A stretch of 64,000 nucleotides of DNA from Halalkalibacter nanhaiisediminis (GCF_007830185.1 NZ_VLKZ01000006.1:62001-126000), one strand, 5' to 3'; positions 7,986 to 18,227 are shown, counted from the first letter of the stretch. Numbers and translations: made by a program. Notes: generated by a model not told the origin, from the sequence alone.

Positions 7986-9854
7986 TTAGTTACCTCCTTT
8001 CTTAAGCTCAGCTTTAATTTGCTCTACTGGAACATGATAGCCATGATCTTCTTTAATAGAACGGACAAACATCGCTCCAAATGTAATAACCATACCACCG
8101 ATAAACACAATCCATGGACTTATTCTAGGGTTATCCATATTCATCATAATAATTCCAAATCCAGCAAAGAAAAGACCGATAGAAATTATTAGTGGAAGAA
8201 TCGAACCATTCGGCATATGAATTTCTTGAATAGGTTCTGCTGGCTTCATTGTCCCATCTCCATGAACCTTTTCATAGAACCATGGATCAAGTGAACGAAC
8301 CTGCGGTGTTTGTGCAAAGTTATACTCAGGTACAGGAGTTGGTGTTGACCACTCAAGCGTACGAGCATCCCAAGGATCTGCCACTGTTACACGCTCACCC
8401 TTGAACGCTGAGTAAATAATGTTAATAACGAGTAAGATGACACCGGCAGACATGAAAAATGTTCCGATTGTACTAATGAAGTTAAACGTATCAAGTCCTT
8501 GATCGCCAAGATATGTATACACACGACGAGGCATCCCCATAAGACCTAATAAATGTTGAATAAAGAATGTTAAATGGAAGCCAATATAGAAAATCCAGAA
8601 AAACAGCTTCCCAAGTGTTTCATTTAACATATGTCCGAACATTTTCGGATACCAATAGAAGAGACCCGCGAAAAGAGCAAGGACAATACCACCAACAACA
8701 ATGTAGTGGAAATGGGCTACAACAAAGTAAGTATCATGATATAGATGATCAACTGGAGCCATCGCAAGCATAACACCTGTTACCCCACCAAGTACAAATG
8801 TTGGTACGAAAGACGATGCAAATAACATTGCTGTATTAAACGTGATCTTTCCGCCCCACATTGTAAAGAGCCAGTTAAAGATTTTAATACCAGTTGGAAC
8901 CGCAATTGTCATGGTTGCAATTGCAAAAATGGAGTTGGCAACTGGTCCTATTCCTACAGTAAACATATGGTGAGCCCATACCATGAAACCTAAGAAAGCA
9001 ATAATCATTGTTGCAAATACCATTGCTGTGTAACCAAATAGACGCTTTCTTGAAAAGGCTGGAATAACCTCTGAAATAATCCCGAAAGCAGGTAATACAA
9101 GAATGTAAACTTCTGGGTGACCAAAGATCCAGAAAATATGTTGCCATAAAACAGCATTACCACCCATATTCGGAATAAAGAACTGTCCATCAAATACACG
9201 ATCTAACATTAAAAATGCCAGACCTGCTGCAAGTGGTGTAAATGCAAAAAGAATTAATGTTGATGCAATAAACGATGTCCACACAAATAATGGTAGGCGC
9301 ATCATTGTCATACCAGGAGCACGCATATTAACGATCGTTACAAGAAAGTTAATCGCTGAAATAAGTGTACCGATACCTGATACTTGTAAACCTAATACAT
9401 AAAAGTCAAGTCCAATTCCCGCATAATCACGGCTTGATAGTGGTACATACGCTGTCCATCCAGCATCTGGTCCCCCACCGAAGAACCAGCTCATACTAAG
9501 TAATACTCCACCAGAAAAGAAGATCCAAAAACCTAGTGCGTTCACAAATGGAAACGCAACATCACGGGCTCCAATTTGTAGTGGAATGACATAGTTCATA
9601 AATGCAAATAATAAAGGTGTAGCGGCTAAGAAAAGCATTATCGTACCATGCATCGTAATAAATTCATTAAATGTTTGACCACTTAAGAAATTCATTTGTG
9701 GATACATAAGCTGGATACGCATAAATAATGCCATCACACCAGCTTTTACAAAGAAAAGCGCCCCTGCAATCAAATACATGACTCCAAGCTTTTTATGGTC
9801 AACCGTTGTTAACCAATCCATAATGACGCTTTTTTCCTGTTTATGTCCAGCCAA
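7986..9854 (-). CDS. ctaD: Cytochrome c oxidase caa3 subunit I (CtaD)
   Basis: This 622-residue protein is the heme-copper catalytic subunit that reduces O2 to water and pumps protons. Visible ligands are H69 (MHG, low-spin heme), H246 and Y250 in HPEVY (CuB ligand and its cross-linked Tyr), HH at 295-296 (CuB), and the HFH pair at 381 and 383 (high-spin and low-spin heme). The HPEVY tyrosine marks an A-type oxidase. The start is a TTG eight bases after AAGGAGG. A C-terminal extension with two further hydrophobic helices is typical of Bacillus CtaD. Confidence 0.96.
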   Translation of the reverse strand: MAGHKQEKSVIMDWLTTVDHKKLGVMYLIAGALFFVKAGVMALFMRIQLMYPQMNFLSGQTFNEFITMHGTIMLFLAATPLLFAFMNYVIPLQIGARDVAFPFVNALGFWIFFSGGVLLSMSWFFGGGPDAGWTAYVPLSSRDYAGIGLDFYVLGLQVSGIGTLISAINFLVTIVNMRAPGMTMMRLPLFVWTSFIASTLILFAFTPLAAGLAFLMLDRVFDGQFFIPNMGGNAVLWQHIFWIFGHPEVYILVLPAFGIISEVIPAFSRKRLFGYTAMVFATMIIAFLGFMVWAHHMFTVGIGPVANSIFAIATMTIAVPTGIKIFNWLFTMWGGKITFNTAMLFASSFVPTFVLGGVTGVMLAMAPVDHLYHDTYFVVAHFHYIVVGGIVLALFAGLFYWYPKMFGHMLNETLGKLFFWIFYIGFHLTFFIQHLLGLMGMPRRVYTYLGDQGLDTFNFISTIGTFFMSAGVILLVINIIYSAFKGERVTVADPWDARTLEWSTPTPVPEYNFAQTPQVRSLDPWFYEKVHGDGTMKPAEPIQEIHMPNGSILPLIISIGLFFAGFGIIMMNMDNPRISPWIVFIGGMVITFGAMFVRSIKEDHGYHVPVEQIKAELKKGGN

Positions 9855-9889
9855 TGGATTTACCTCCTTCTTACGTCAAATTGGTTCAA

Positions 9890-10921
9890 TTAATCTTCCT
9901 TTACGCTTAATGAGCGTAAGTAAGCGATAAGCGCTTCCATATCTTCATCGCTAATATCTGGGAATGCAGGCATGTTATTACCTTGTTTTAATGACTCTGG
10001 ATTATGAATCCAAGCTGCAAGGTTTTCATCTGTGTTTTCAAGATAGCCTGCAATCACTTCACGATCTGCAAAGTTTGTCAAAGCAGGTCCTGCTGCAGTT
10101 CCGACGCCACCAACTGCGTGACATCCAATACAGCTATTTGCTTCAAATACAGCACGTCCTTGTTGAGCAAGCGTTTCTGTAGGTTCAGCAACTTCAGCTT
10201 GCATCCCTTCAACCCAAGCATTATACTCGTCACGCTCAAGTGCAATGACTTTAAAATCCATTAAAGCATGTGCAGGTCCACAAAGTTCCGCACACTTTCC
10301 TTTAAAGACACCTGGTTCATCAGCTTGCAACCAAAGATTATTTGTAATCCCTGGAATCGTATCTACCTTACCACCTAGTGCTGGTACCCAGAAAGAGTGA
10401 ATAACATCTTGTGCATGCAATTCAAAAAGAACCTTTTCACCGACTGGAATGTAAACTTCCTGACCAGCAGTGAAGCCTTCTTCTTCATAATCAAATTGCC
10501 ACCAGAACTGGTGTCCAGTCACTTTAATTCGAACAGTATCCTCCCCAACATTTGGGTCTGGTTCCTTATCCGCCAACATAAATGTTCCCGTAATAGTCGG
10601 AACAGTTAAAATCGCTAACAAAATAATTGGAATAACTGTCCAAGTAATTTCGAGTGCCGTATTCCCGTGTACTTGCTCAGGAATTTCGTCGTCTCCAGGC
10701 TTACGACGATACTTTGCAAGAATAATGAAAAAGATTGCAAATACGACAATTGTCACGAATGCCATGACATACACTGATAAAAGCATGTTGTCAAAAATCC
10801 ATTGTGACTGTGGTCCCTTTGGATCAAGGGCAGTTAAGTTCGTCTCTCCCAAACAACCCGTTAAAACGAGCACTAGTAATGAAAGAGGTAGAAAACGCCA
10901 TGCAGTTTTCCAAAGTTTCAT
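9890..10921 (-). CDS. ctaC: Cytochrome c oxidase caa3 subunit II with fused cytochrome c (CtaC)
   Basis: This 343-residue lipoprotein has a lipobox LTGC (Cys23), two transmembrane helices and an extracytoplasmic cupredoxin domain. Its CuA ligands are H175, C210, C214, H218 and M221 (CAELCGPAHALM). A C-terminal cytochrome c domain carries C264-I-G-C267-H268 with likely axial Met317. The fused heme c domain is what makes the enzyme caa3 rather than aa3. The ATG at 10921 is chosen because GAGGTTGG precedes it and it gives a proper lipoprotein signal. It follows ctaB by about 70 bases, probably in one operon. Confidence 0.95.
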   Translation of the reverse strand: MKLWKTAWRFLPLSLLVLVLTGCLGETNLTALDPKGPQSQWIFDNMLLSVYVMAFVTIVVFAIFFIILAKYRRKPGDDEIPEQVHGNTALEITWTVIPIILLAILTVPTITGTFMLADKEPDPNVGEDTVRIKVTGHQFWWQFDYEEEGFTAGQEVYIPVGEKVLFELHAQDVIHSFWVPALGGKVDTIPGITNNLWLQADEPGVFKGKCAELCGPAHALMDFKVIALERDEYNAWVEGMQAEVAEPTETLAQQGRAVFEANSCIGCHAVGGVGTAAGPALTNFADREVIAGYLENTDENLAAWIHNPESLKQGNNMPAFPDISDEDMEALIAYLRSLSVKED

Positions 10922-10992
10922 CTGACAATCCAACCTCACTTTCGTAACGTAGTAATTTACTACAAATAAATATATCTACAATCATTATTCAC

Positions 10993-11931
10993 TTAAATAT
11001 GAACAATGACCATAAGAACAAATAGAATCGTTAAATAGTTTAACGAATAAACAAACATTAATCTTGCCCATTTTATATCATCTTTCATCATAAAACCAGC
11101 AATACCAAGCGCTAACCATCCTAAACCGAGTATCGCTGCTACGATTGTATAAACAACTCCAAATGGGTATAGCATTAAAGAAACTGGCAAAAGTGCCGCA
11201 ACATATACAACCATTTGACGCTTCGTCATTTTAAAGCCAGCAACAACTGGTAACATCGGTATTCCAGCAGCACGATATTCTTCAACACGCTTCATCGCAA
11301 GTGCGAGAAAATGTGGTGGTTGCCAAAAGAACATAATGAAAAACAATAACCACGCGTATGAGTGTAAACTTCCATCAATAGCAGCCCACCCAATAAGCGG
11401 AGGAACCGCTCCTGAAAAACTACCAACAACCGTATTCAATGTTGTTGTACGCTTTGTCCACATCGTATAAAGGACGACATAAATAAACAGGCCGATGAGA
11501 CCGATAACTGCGGCTGTAGGCGTTGTCAGTGCTAAGAAACCTAAACCTAAAGCAGCTTGTAACAGACCTACTATTAAAACATGATTAGCCGTAAAACGAC
11601 CTGTAACTGTTGGCCGGTCTTTCGTCCGCTCCATGATAGGGTCAATATCACGATCAATATAATTGTTCAACGTACAACCGCCTGCCATAACAAGCGCTGC
11701 TCCTAAAAGAGCAAATATCATTGAATCCAGATGTGCTCCTATACCAGTACTTGTATAGACTGCTGCTAAATAAATACCAGCAAATGTTGTAATCAAGTTA
11801 GATGTTACAATCCCTTGCTTCGCAAGCACAAGATAGTCCTTCCAAGACCTTTGCTGCTCACTCGCAACTGATGAATCTGGACCAGTTTTGATTACTTCTG
11901 TTGCTTCAAAGACTGTATTGGTCTTATTCAT
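10993..11931 (-). CDS. ctaB: Protoheme IX farnesyltransferase, heme O synthase
   Basis: This protein of about 312 residues belongs to the UbiA prenyltransferase superfamily and adds a farnesyl group to heme B to make heme O. Signature motifs are [20 protein letters not shown] (first Asp-rich motif, N-D/N-x-x-D) and the loop [25 protein letters not shown], with about nine hydrophobic helices. An extended N-terminus of about 30 residues precedes the membrane domain. The ATG at 11931 has GGGGGTGAA upstream. It is first in ctaB-C-D-E-F and divergent from ctaA, the next enzyme in the pathway. Confidence 0.95.
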   Translation of the reverse strand: MNKTNTVFEATEVIKTGPDSSVASEQQRSWKDYLVLAKQGIVTSNLITTFAGIYLAAVYTSTGIGAHLDSMIFALLGAALVMAGGCTLNNYIDRDIDPIMERTKDRPTVTGRFTANHVLIVGLLQAALGLGFLALTTPTAAVIGLIGLFIYVVLYTMWTKRTTTLNTVVGSFSGAVPPLIGWAAIDGSLHSYAWLLFFIMFFWQPPHFLALAMKRVEEYRAAGIPMLPVVAGFKMTKRQMVVYVAALLPVSLMLYPFGVVYTIVAAILGLGWLALGIAGFMMKDDIKWARLMFVYSLNYLTILFVLMVIVHI

Positions 11932-11985
11932 CAATTCTTCACCCCCTTTGTAGAGTCAACTAACATTACACACTTCTACAAAAAT

Positions 11986-12015
11986 ATATTAGGAGAATAT
12001 TGGATCACCTAATAT
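11986..12015. repeat. Inverted repeat in the ctaB leader
   Basis: ATATTAGG (11986-11993) and CCTAATAT (12008-12015) form a perfect 8-bp inverted repeat with a 14-base spacer. It starts only a few bases downstream of the predicted ctaB transcription start and could be an operator or a leader hairpin. Confidence 0.6.
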
Positions 12016-12028
12016 TTCACACAAACAC

Positions 12029-12057
12029 ATTATATCTCAAAATCTACTTTGTTTCAT
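12029..12057 (-). promoter_or_regulatory. Candidate promoter of ctaBCDEF
   Basis: On the minus strand ATGAAA and a perfect TATAAT are separated by 17 bases. Transcription would start near 12022, giving a leader of about 90 bases to ctaB. Confidence 0.5.
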
Positions 12058-12070
12058 TAAATTCGCGAGT

Positions 12071-12093
12071 TTCACATTATCTTCACATTTACA
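12071..12093 (+). promoter_or_regulatory. Direct repeats, possible ResD- or PhoP-type site
   Basis: TTCACA at 12071-12076 recurs 11 bases later at 12082-12087 and is followed at once by TTTACA. Hexamer direct repeats at helical spacing are typical of OmpR-family response-regulator sites such as PhoP and ResD. The assignment to ctaA/ctaB control is inference. Confidence 0.4.
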
Positions 12094-12232
12094 TATGTCC
12101 ATAAAAAATTCACTCTAGTAAAATTGACTTTTATTCCGTTTATTTTTAATATCAAACATGAAAGCAATGAATATTACCTTTGCTTACTCTAGCACATATT
12201 TCGACAATTTTATAGAAGGAAAGGTGAATTGA

Positions 12233-13132
12233 ATGCATAAAAGATTAAAAATCTACGGCATTCTGACCTCGATCGGTGTCCTTATTGTTCTCTTACAGGG
12301 CGCATTAGTTACTAAGACTGGCTCTGGTGAAGGCTGTGGGGCAACATGGCCATTATGCTTTGGCGAAGTGATTCCAACTAGTCCTGCCCTTGAAACAATT
12401 ATTGAGTACAGCCACCGAATCGTATCTGGATTAGTCGGTGCGATGATCATCGTACTTGCTATATGGTCTTGGAAACAACTAAAGCACGTGAAAGAAGCAA
12501 GGTTTATGGCGATCATGGCAGTGATCTTGATTATTTTTCAAGGACTATTAGGAGCAGGAGCAGTTGTATTCGGACAATCGAAAGCAATACTAGCCTTACA
12601 TTTTGGAATTTCAGCAATGTCACTCGCGGCTGTTGTCTTGTTAACGATCTTGTCCTTTGAAGACGGGCGAAAGAAACAAGTTACAGCAAGCGTTACGAAA
12701 TCTTTCAAGAATTATTTCTTTTTCGTTTTAGCCTATTGTTATGCTGTTATTTACACGGGGGCTTACGTTAAACACACAGATGCTACACTTGCCTGTTCTG
12801 GATTCCCTCTTTGTAATGGTCAATTGTTCCCAGGATTTGAAGGGACAGTCGGTGTTCATTTCTTTCATCGTATCGCTGGCACAACTCTTTTATTGCTCTT
12901 ATTTATTTTAATGATTTGGACAATTCTTCGCTTTAAGCAACAGCGTGTCCTTGTCTGGACAAGTGTCCTTTCATTTATTCTCGTTACAGCACAACTTATT
13001 AGTGGTGTATCACTTGTTTTCACACAAAATCAAATCTTAAGTATTGGGTTATTACATGCACTTATAATCTCAGTCCTTTTTTCAGCGCTTTGTTACATGG
13101 CTATGATTTTGTTGCGTAAATCAAATAAATAA
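12233..13132 (+). CDS. ctaA: Heme A synthase
   Basis: This 299-residue, eight-helix membrane protein oxidises the heme O methyl group to a formyl group to give heme A. It has the Bacillus-type extracytoplasmic cysteine pairs C35/C42 (EGCGATWPLCFG) and CSGFPLCNG. Conserved histidines occur in YSHRIVSG, LHFGISAMS, FFHRIAGT and LLHALI. The first ATG has GAAGGAAAGGTG upstream. It is divergent from ctaB, the preceding step of the pathway, and ends in a bidirectional terminator. Confidence 0.96.
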   Translation: MHKRLKIYGILTSIGVLIVLLQGALVTKTGSGEGCGATWPLCFGEVIPTSPALETIIEYSHRIVSGLVGAMIIVLAIWSWKQLKHVKEARFMAIMAVILIIFQGLLGAGAVVFGQSKAILALHFGISAMSLAAVVLLTILSFEDGRKKQVTASVTKSFKNYFFFVLAYCYAVIYTGAYVKHTDATLACSGFPLCNGQLFPGFEGTVGVHFFHRIAGTTLLLLLFILMIWTILRFKQQRVLVWTSVLSFILVTAQLISGVSLVFTQNQILSIGLLHALIISVLFSALCYMAMILLRKSNK

Positions 13133-13139
13133 CATAATA

Positions 13140-13171
13140 AAAATGACAGCATTTTCTTATGCTGTCATTTT
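13140..13171. terminator. Bidirectional terminator between ctaA and photolyase
   Basis: AAAATGACAGCAT pairs with ATGCTGTCATTTT around the loop TTTCTT. A/T tails are on both sides. Confidence 0.9.
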
Positions 13172-13173
13172 GT

Positions 13174-14616
13174 TCATTCATGACCATTTTGAACGTTTTT
13201 ATACTCCTCGAACATAGAAATTGCTTTTTTACGTTGAATGTGATGATTAACAGACGGCGCTGGATAATCTCTTCCTATTAAACAACCTGCTTCTTTTTGT
13301 TTTTTTTCATCCATTTTCCACGGCTCATGAATAAATGCATCTTCCACATGTCTAAGCTCAGGAATATATTTTCGAATATACTCACCTTTTTTATCAAATC
13401 GTTTAGATTGTGTTGTAGGGTTAAACACTCTAAAATACGGAACCGCATCTGTTCCTACTGACGCAGCCCATTGCCAACCACCTATATTTGAAGATGAATC
13501 ATAATCAATAAGCATTTCCTCAAAATATCGTTCACCTAAGCGCCAATCGATCAGATAATCCTTCGTTAAAAAAGAAGCCGTAATCATACGAAGCCGATTG
13601 TGCATCCAGCCTTCTTTTTTCAACTGCCTCATCCCTGCATCAACTATAGGAAAGCCTGTTTTTCCTTCACTCCAGGATTTTAATAAATTTTTATCTTGAT
13701 TCCAGTTAAACCCCTGGTATTCATTCCTTACTTCTAGCTCTTTGCAATCTGGATTATAATACTGAATCATATGGTAGAAATCGCGCCATGCTAGTTCTTT
13801 TATAAACGCTTCACGCCCTTTCGTATCTTTTTTCTCAAAAACACGAAATAAAATCGTACGAGGTGAAATGGTGCCCACTTTTAAACATGGGGATAATTGA
13901 CTTGTCCCAAGTAATTCAGGATAATCACGATTCTGCTCATAATCATTTATTTTACCCACTAAAAATTCTTCAAGCTTCTCTAAAGCATGTTTTTCACCTA
14001 GCAATGGCCATGAAGTAGAACATCTCTTCAGAACACTCTGAAAAACTCTTTCACTCTTTTCATCAATAACAGGAACATTTGCTGCAGCAGCCACAATTTC
14101 ACTTTCAGAAAGACGGACAGGTTTTTTCTTCTGGATTTTGGACCATGTCCGCAAATAAGGGGTAAACACTTTGTAATAGGATTTATCCCCTTTTACGACT
14201 TGATCAGGCGCTGTCAAATAAGCATCATCGAACCCATGAAAGGATATTCCTAACGATTCACATATATCTTTTGCTCTTTCGTCCCGCTTTGCTCCCTCAC
14301 CGACACGATCAAGATTCACATAAAGATCACTCGTTGATGGAAGTTCCTTCTTCAATTTATTCAATGCCTCTTCCATTTCTCCAGTTAAAATGTGTAAATG
14401 AATTCCTTTTTCTTTTAACCGCTGCTTAAATTGTGAAACGGTCTGAAAAAAATAATCTTCATGTGGCGATCCTTTTAAGTGCTCAGGAGGATCTAAATGA
14501 AAGAGAGCAAGCCATTCTTTCCCGCTTTTTTTAACTTCATTTATTGCATAATAAAGTGCTGTATGATCCTGTAATCTGAAATCCCTTCTAAACCAAACAA
14601 CCACATATTGGCTCAT
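13174..14616 (-). CDS. phr: Deoxyribodipyrimidine photolyase (cryptochrome/photolyase family)
   Basis: This 480-residue protein repairs cyclobutane pyrimidine dimers using light and FADH. The N-terminal antenna-binding Rossmann domain (VVVWFRRDFRLQDHTALYYA) spans about 1-170. The C-terminal FAD-binding helical domain includes ELAWRDFYHMIQYYNP, GKTGFPIVDAGMRQLKKEGWMHNRLRM and IGGWQWAASVGTDAVPYFRVFNP. These Trp and Asp/Arg motifs mark a class I CPD photolyase. AGGAGG lies upstream of the ATG. It stands between ctaA and pycA, which are adjacent in B. subtilis, so it is an insertion relative to that order. Base composition is similar to its neighbours. Confidence 0.93.
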   Translation of the reverse strand: MSQYVVVWFRRDFRLQDHTALYYAINEVKKSGKEWLALFHLDPPEHLKGSPHEDYFFQTVSQFKQRLKEKGIHLHILTGEMEEALNKLKKELPSTSDLYVNLDRVGEGAKRDERAKDICESLGISFHGFDDAYLTAPDQVVKGDKSYYKVFTPYLRTWSKIQKKKPVRLSESEIVAAAANVPVIDEKSERVFQSVLKRCSTSWPLLGEKHALEKLEEFLVGKINDYEQNRDYPELLGTSQLSPCLKVGTISPRTILFRVFEKKDTKGREAFIKELAWRDFYHMIQYYNPDCKELEVRNEYQGFNWNQDKNLLKSWSEGKTGFPIVDAGMRQLKKEGWMHNRLRMITASFLTKDYLIDWRLGERYFEEMLIDYDSSSNIGGWQWAASVGTDAVPYFRVFNPTTQSKRFDKKGEYIRKYIPELRHVEDAFIHEPWKMDEKKQKEAGCLIGRDYPAPSVNHHIQRKKAISMFEEYKNVQNGHE

Positions 14617-14691
14617 ATTCTCCTCCTAATTAAACAAAACTTATAAATATCATATACACATTACCCCCAAAATTACAATCAATGAAATAAT

Positions 14692-14721
14692 AAAAAGACT
14701 GAGGATTATCCTCAGTCTTTT
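14692..14721. terminator. Terminator between pycA and photolyase
   Basis: AAAAAGACTGAGGAT and ATCCTCAGTCTTTT form a near-perfect palindrome about 50 bases past the pycA stop. It should terminate pycA, and works as a hairpin on both strands. Confidence 0.85.
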
Positions 14722-14774
14722 CCCTTTTCTACTGAACGCATGGATCTACCATTTCTCACAAGACAAAAGAATTT

Positions 14775-17700
14775 TTAGTCATGTGTAACTTCGATTAACA
14801 AATCTCCAGTTAAAATTGGTTCTCCGTCACTAACATACACTTCTTTTACAACACCATCAAACTGAGCTTGAACGGTCGTTTCCATCTTCATTGCTTCTGT
14901 AATCATTAAATGATCACCTTTTTTCACTTTATCACCTTTTGTGACAAGCGATTTTACAACGGTTCCTGGCATTGAAGCACCAATTTGATTTGGATTGTTT
15001 TTATCTACTTTCGGACGTTCAATTGTAGACGTTTTTACATTTAAATCTTTAATAACAACCTCACGTGGCTGTCCATTCAATTCAAAGTAAACGATACGAG
15101 TCCCGTCTTCTTTTGCTTTTGAAAGAGAAATAAGCTTCACAATAAGTGTTTTTCCTTTTTCAATTTCAACTTCGATTTCTTCTCCTAAACGCAGTCCGTA
15201 GAAGAATGTTGGTGTATCAAGGACGGAAACATCTCCAAATTGTTGACGGAATTGTTCAAATTCCATATATACCTTTGGATAAAGAGCATATGAAAGCATA
15301 TCATGACTCGTCACTTGTCGATCTAATTTCTTAAACAGCTCTTCCTTGATTTCTTGGAAATTAACTGGTTCCATTGTTTCTCCAGGTCTTCCTTCAAGCG
15401 GTTTACGACCTTTAAGAATAATGTCTTGTAGCTTTTGCGGGAATCCTTGATATGGTTTTCCTAGCTGGCCTTGGAATAGCTCAACAACAGAATCAGGGAA
15501 ATCTAGTGTTTCACCTTTTTCATACACATCTTCTTCTGTTAAATTATTTTGAACCATGTAAAGAGCCATATCGCCAACAACTTTAGAGGATGGTGTTACC
15601 TTTACAATATCCCCAAACATATCATTCACTGTTCGATACATTTTCTTGACTTCGTTCCAACGAGCTCCTAAACCAACAGCTTTTGCTTGTTGTTGTAGGT
15701 TACTATATTGTCCACCTGGCATCTCATGCTCATATACTTCTGTATGCGGTGCATTCATGCCACTTTCAAACCCAGCGTAATATTTACGAGTGAAGTCCCA
15801 GAATTCGCCTAATTTCTCAAGCGATTCAATAGGAACATTCGGCTGACGCCCTGAACCACTTAAGGCATAGTACAAGCTGTTGGCACTCGGTTGTGACGTA
15901 GTACCAGCCATCGAACTAACTGCTACATCGACAATGTCAATACCCGCTTCAATCGCACGTGCATACGTGAAAATACCATTCCCGCTTGTATCATGTGTGT
16001 GTAAATGAATCGGGATATCAATGGAACTCTTCAGCTCAGTCACAAGTTGGTAGGCCGCTTCTGGCTTCAGTAAACCAGCCATGTCTTTGATCCCAAGAAT
16101 ATGAGCACCTGCTTGTTCTAATTCTTTCGCTAAGTTCTTGTAGTACGTTAAATCATATTTTGAACGAGAAGAATCTAAAATATCTCCTGTGTAACAGATA
16201 GCGGCTTCGGCAATTTTTCCACTCTTTCTTACAGAGTCAATGGCAAGCGTCATCCCTTCGACCCAGTTTAAGCTGTCAAAAATACGGAATACATCAATCC
16301 CAGCAGCAGCTGATTTTTCAACAAATTCCTCGATGACATTATCAGGGTAATTCGTATATCCAACGGCATTTGATGCACGTAATAACATCTGGAATAACAC
16401 GTTAGGTGCTTGTTTTCTGAGTGTTAATAAGCGCTCCCACGGATCTTCATGAAGAAAACGCATCGCCACATCAAAAGTCGCCCCGCCCCACATCTCCATT
16501 GAGAATAAATTCGGAAGCATCCGTGCTGTTGGTTCGGCAATTTGCTTTAAATCATGCGTACGAATACGTGTCGCAAGCAAAGATTGATGCGCATCACGGA
16601 AGGTTGTGTCCGTCAGTAAAACTTCTTTTTGATCCTTTACCCATTGTGCTAATCCTTCTGGGCCTTTTTCATCAAGGATCTGCTTTGTTCCGTTTGGAAT
16701 TGGATCTGTATATTTTAATTTTGGAATTGGTGCTTTATCAAAGATTGGCTTCTTTGCTTGATCAAGACCAGGATAGCCGTTCACAATCGTTTCACCGATA
16801 AAGGAAAGCATCTTCGTTCCGCGGTCTTTTCTCTTTGGAAACACGAACAACTCAGGAGTCGTATCAATAAATGACGTATTGTACTCCCCATTTAAAAATT
16901 GACGGTGCTGAACGACATTTTCTAAAAAGGCAATGTTTGTTTTAATGCCACGGATACGAAACTCTCGTAAGTTACGAAGCATTTTAGCCGCAGCACTTTC
17001 AAATGTTAAAGCCCACGTCGACACCTTTACAAGTAAGGAGTCATAATAAGGAGTGATGACGGCACCTGCGTAGGCATTCCCCGCATCAAGACGAACCCCA
17101 AATCCACCACCAGAACGGTACGCATTAATTCGACCTGTATCTGGTAAGAATCCGTTGCTAGGATCCTCGGTTGTCACACGCGATTGAATCGCAAATCCAT
17201 TACACACAATTTTATCCTGCTTTGGAATGCCTAGTTTTGGTCCATGTAATGGTTCCCCATCCGCAATTAAAATTTGCGACTGGACAATGTCAATGCCCGT
17301 CACCATTTCAGTAATCGTATGCTCCACTTGGACACGCGGATTGACTTCAATGAAATAAAACTCTCCACTTTCTGTCACCAGAAATTCAACCGTTCCAGCA
17401 TTCACATAATTCACATTTCTCGAGAGCTGTACAGCTGCATTATTAATCTTTTCGCGGACTTCATCCGTTAGCGAAACACTAGGCGCTATTTCCACTACTT
17501 TTTGATGACGACGTTGAACAGAGCAGTCGCGCTCATAAAGGTGAACAATATTTCCATGCTTATCTGCTACTATTTGAACCTCAATATGCTTCGGATTTTC
17601 AATGAATTTCTCCACGTACACTTCATCATTTCCAAAAGCAGATTTTGCTTCAGACTTAGCACGCTCGTATGATTCTTTTAAATCTTCAGCAGTCCGAACG

Positions 17701-18227
17701 ATTCTCATCCCACGTCCGCCACCACCAAGAGCAGCCTTAATTATAAATGGATAGCCATGCTCGTTAGCAAATGCCTGTACGTCATCCAAGCTATCTACAG
17801 GCCCGTCACTACCTGGAATGACTGGAAGATTTGCTTGTATAGCTTGCTCACGTGCTTTAACCTTATCACCAAACATCATAAGGTGCTCAAGCTCTGGTCC
17901 GATGAAAATAATACCTTCTTCATGACAGCGTCTCGCAAAATGGATGTTCTCTGATAAAAAACCATATCCCGGGTGAATGGCATCGATATCATGGAGCTTG
18001 GCTATTTCAATAATGCCTTCAATATCTAAGTAAGCATCAATTGGTTTCTTTCCTTCTCCAACTAAGTAAGCTTCGTCGGCCTTATAACGGTGGTAAGCAC
18101 CTGTATCCTCTTTTGAATAAATGGCTACCGTTCGAATATGTAACTCAGTACATGCACGGAAAATACGAATAGCAATTTCACCACGATTTGCTACTAGCAC
18201 TTTCTTGATGTTTGTTAAACCGTTCAT
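14775..18227 (-). CDS. pycA: Pyruvate carboxylase
   Basis: This full-length 1150-residue anaplerotic enzyme forms oxaloacetate from pyruvate, bicarbonate and ATP. In order it has the biotin carboxylase domain (start VLVANRGEIAIRIFRAC; GGGGRGMR loop near 170; EVNPRVQVEHT), the carboxyltransferase domain (about 530-830; TTFRDAHQSLLATR, LLRASNAVGYTNYPDN) and the tetramerisation region. It ends with a C-terminal biotinyl domain containing EAMKMET, whose central Lys is biotinylated. GAGGAGG precedes the ATG. In B. subtilis ftsW lies upstream; here the gap to ylaN has none. Confidence 0.97.
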   Translation of the reverse strand: MNGLTNIKKVLVANRGEIAIRIFRACTELHIRTVAIYSKEDTGAYHRYKADEAYLVGEGKKPIDAYLDIEGIIEIAKLHDIDAIHPGYGFLSENIHFARRCHEEGIIFIGPELEHLMMFGDKVKAREQAIQANLPVIPGSDGPVDSLDDVQAFANEHGYPFIIKAALGGGGRGMRIVRTAEDLKESYERAKSEAKSAFGNDEVYVEKFIENPKHIEVQIVADKHGNIVHLYERDCSVQRRHQKVVEIAPSVSLTDEVREKINNAAVQLSRNVNYVNAGTVEFLVTESGEFYFIEVNPRVQVEHTITEMVTGIDIVQSQILIADGEPLHGPKLGIPKQDKIVCNGFAIQSRVTTEDPSNGFLPDTGRINAYRSGGGFGVRLDAGNAYAGAVITPYYDSLLVKVSTWALTFESAAAKMLRNLREFRIRGIKTNIAFLENVVQHRQFLNGEYNTSFIDTTPELFVFPKRKDRGTKMLSFIGETIVNGYPGLDQAKKPIFDKAPIPKLKYTDPIPNGTKQILDEKGPEGLAQWVKDQKEVLLTDTTFRDAHQSLLATRIRTHDLKQIAEPTARMLPNLFSMEMWGGATFDVAMRFLHEDPWERLLTLRKQAPNVLFQMLLRASNAVGYTNYPDNVIEEFVEKSAAAGIDVFRIFDSLNWVEGMTLAIDSVRKSGKIAEAAICYTGDILDSSRSKYDLTYYKNLAKELEQAGAHILGIKDMAGLLKPEAAYQLVTELKSSIDIPIHLHTHDTSGNGIFTYARAIEAGIDIVDVAVSSMAGTTSQPSANSLYYALSGSGRQPNVPIESLEKLGEFWDFTRKYYAGFESGMNAPHTEVYEHEMPGGQYSNLQQQAKAVGLGARWNEVKKMYRTVNDMFGDIVKVTPSSKVVGDMALYMVQNNLTEEDVYEKGETLDFPDSVVELFQGQLGKPYQGFPQKLQDIILKGRKPLEGRPGETMEPVNFQEIKEELFKKLDRQVTSHDMLSYALYPKVYMEFEQFRQQFGDVSVLDTPTFFYGLRLGEEIEVEIEKGKTLIVKLISLSKAKEDGTRIVYFELNGQPREVVIKDLNVKTSTIERPKVDKNNPNQIGASMPGTVVKSLVTKGDKVKKGDHLMITEAMKMETTVQAQFDGVVKEVYVSDGEPILTGDLLIEVTHD

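Larger units (their letters stand above)
11932..12232. other. ctaA-ctaB divergent control region
   Basis: This 301-base AT-rich spacer holds the two divergent start regions. It contains a ctaB promoter candidate, an inverted repeat in the ctaB leader and OmpR-type direct repeats (listed separately). No gene is seen. In B. subtilis the corresponding region is controlled by ResD. Confidence 0.7.
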
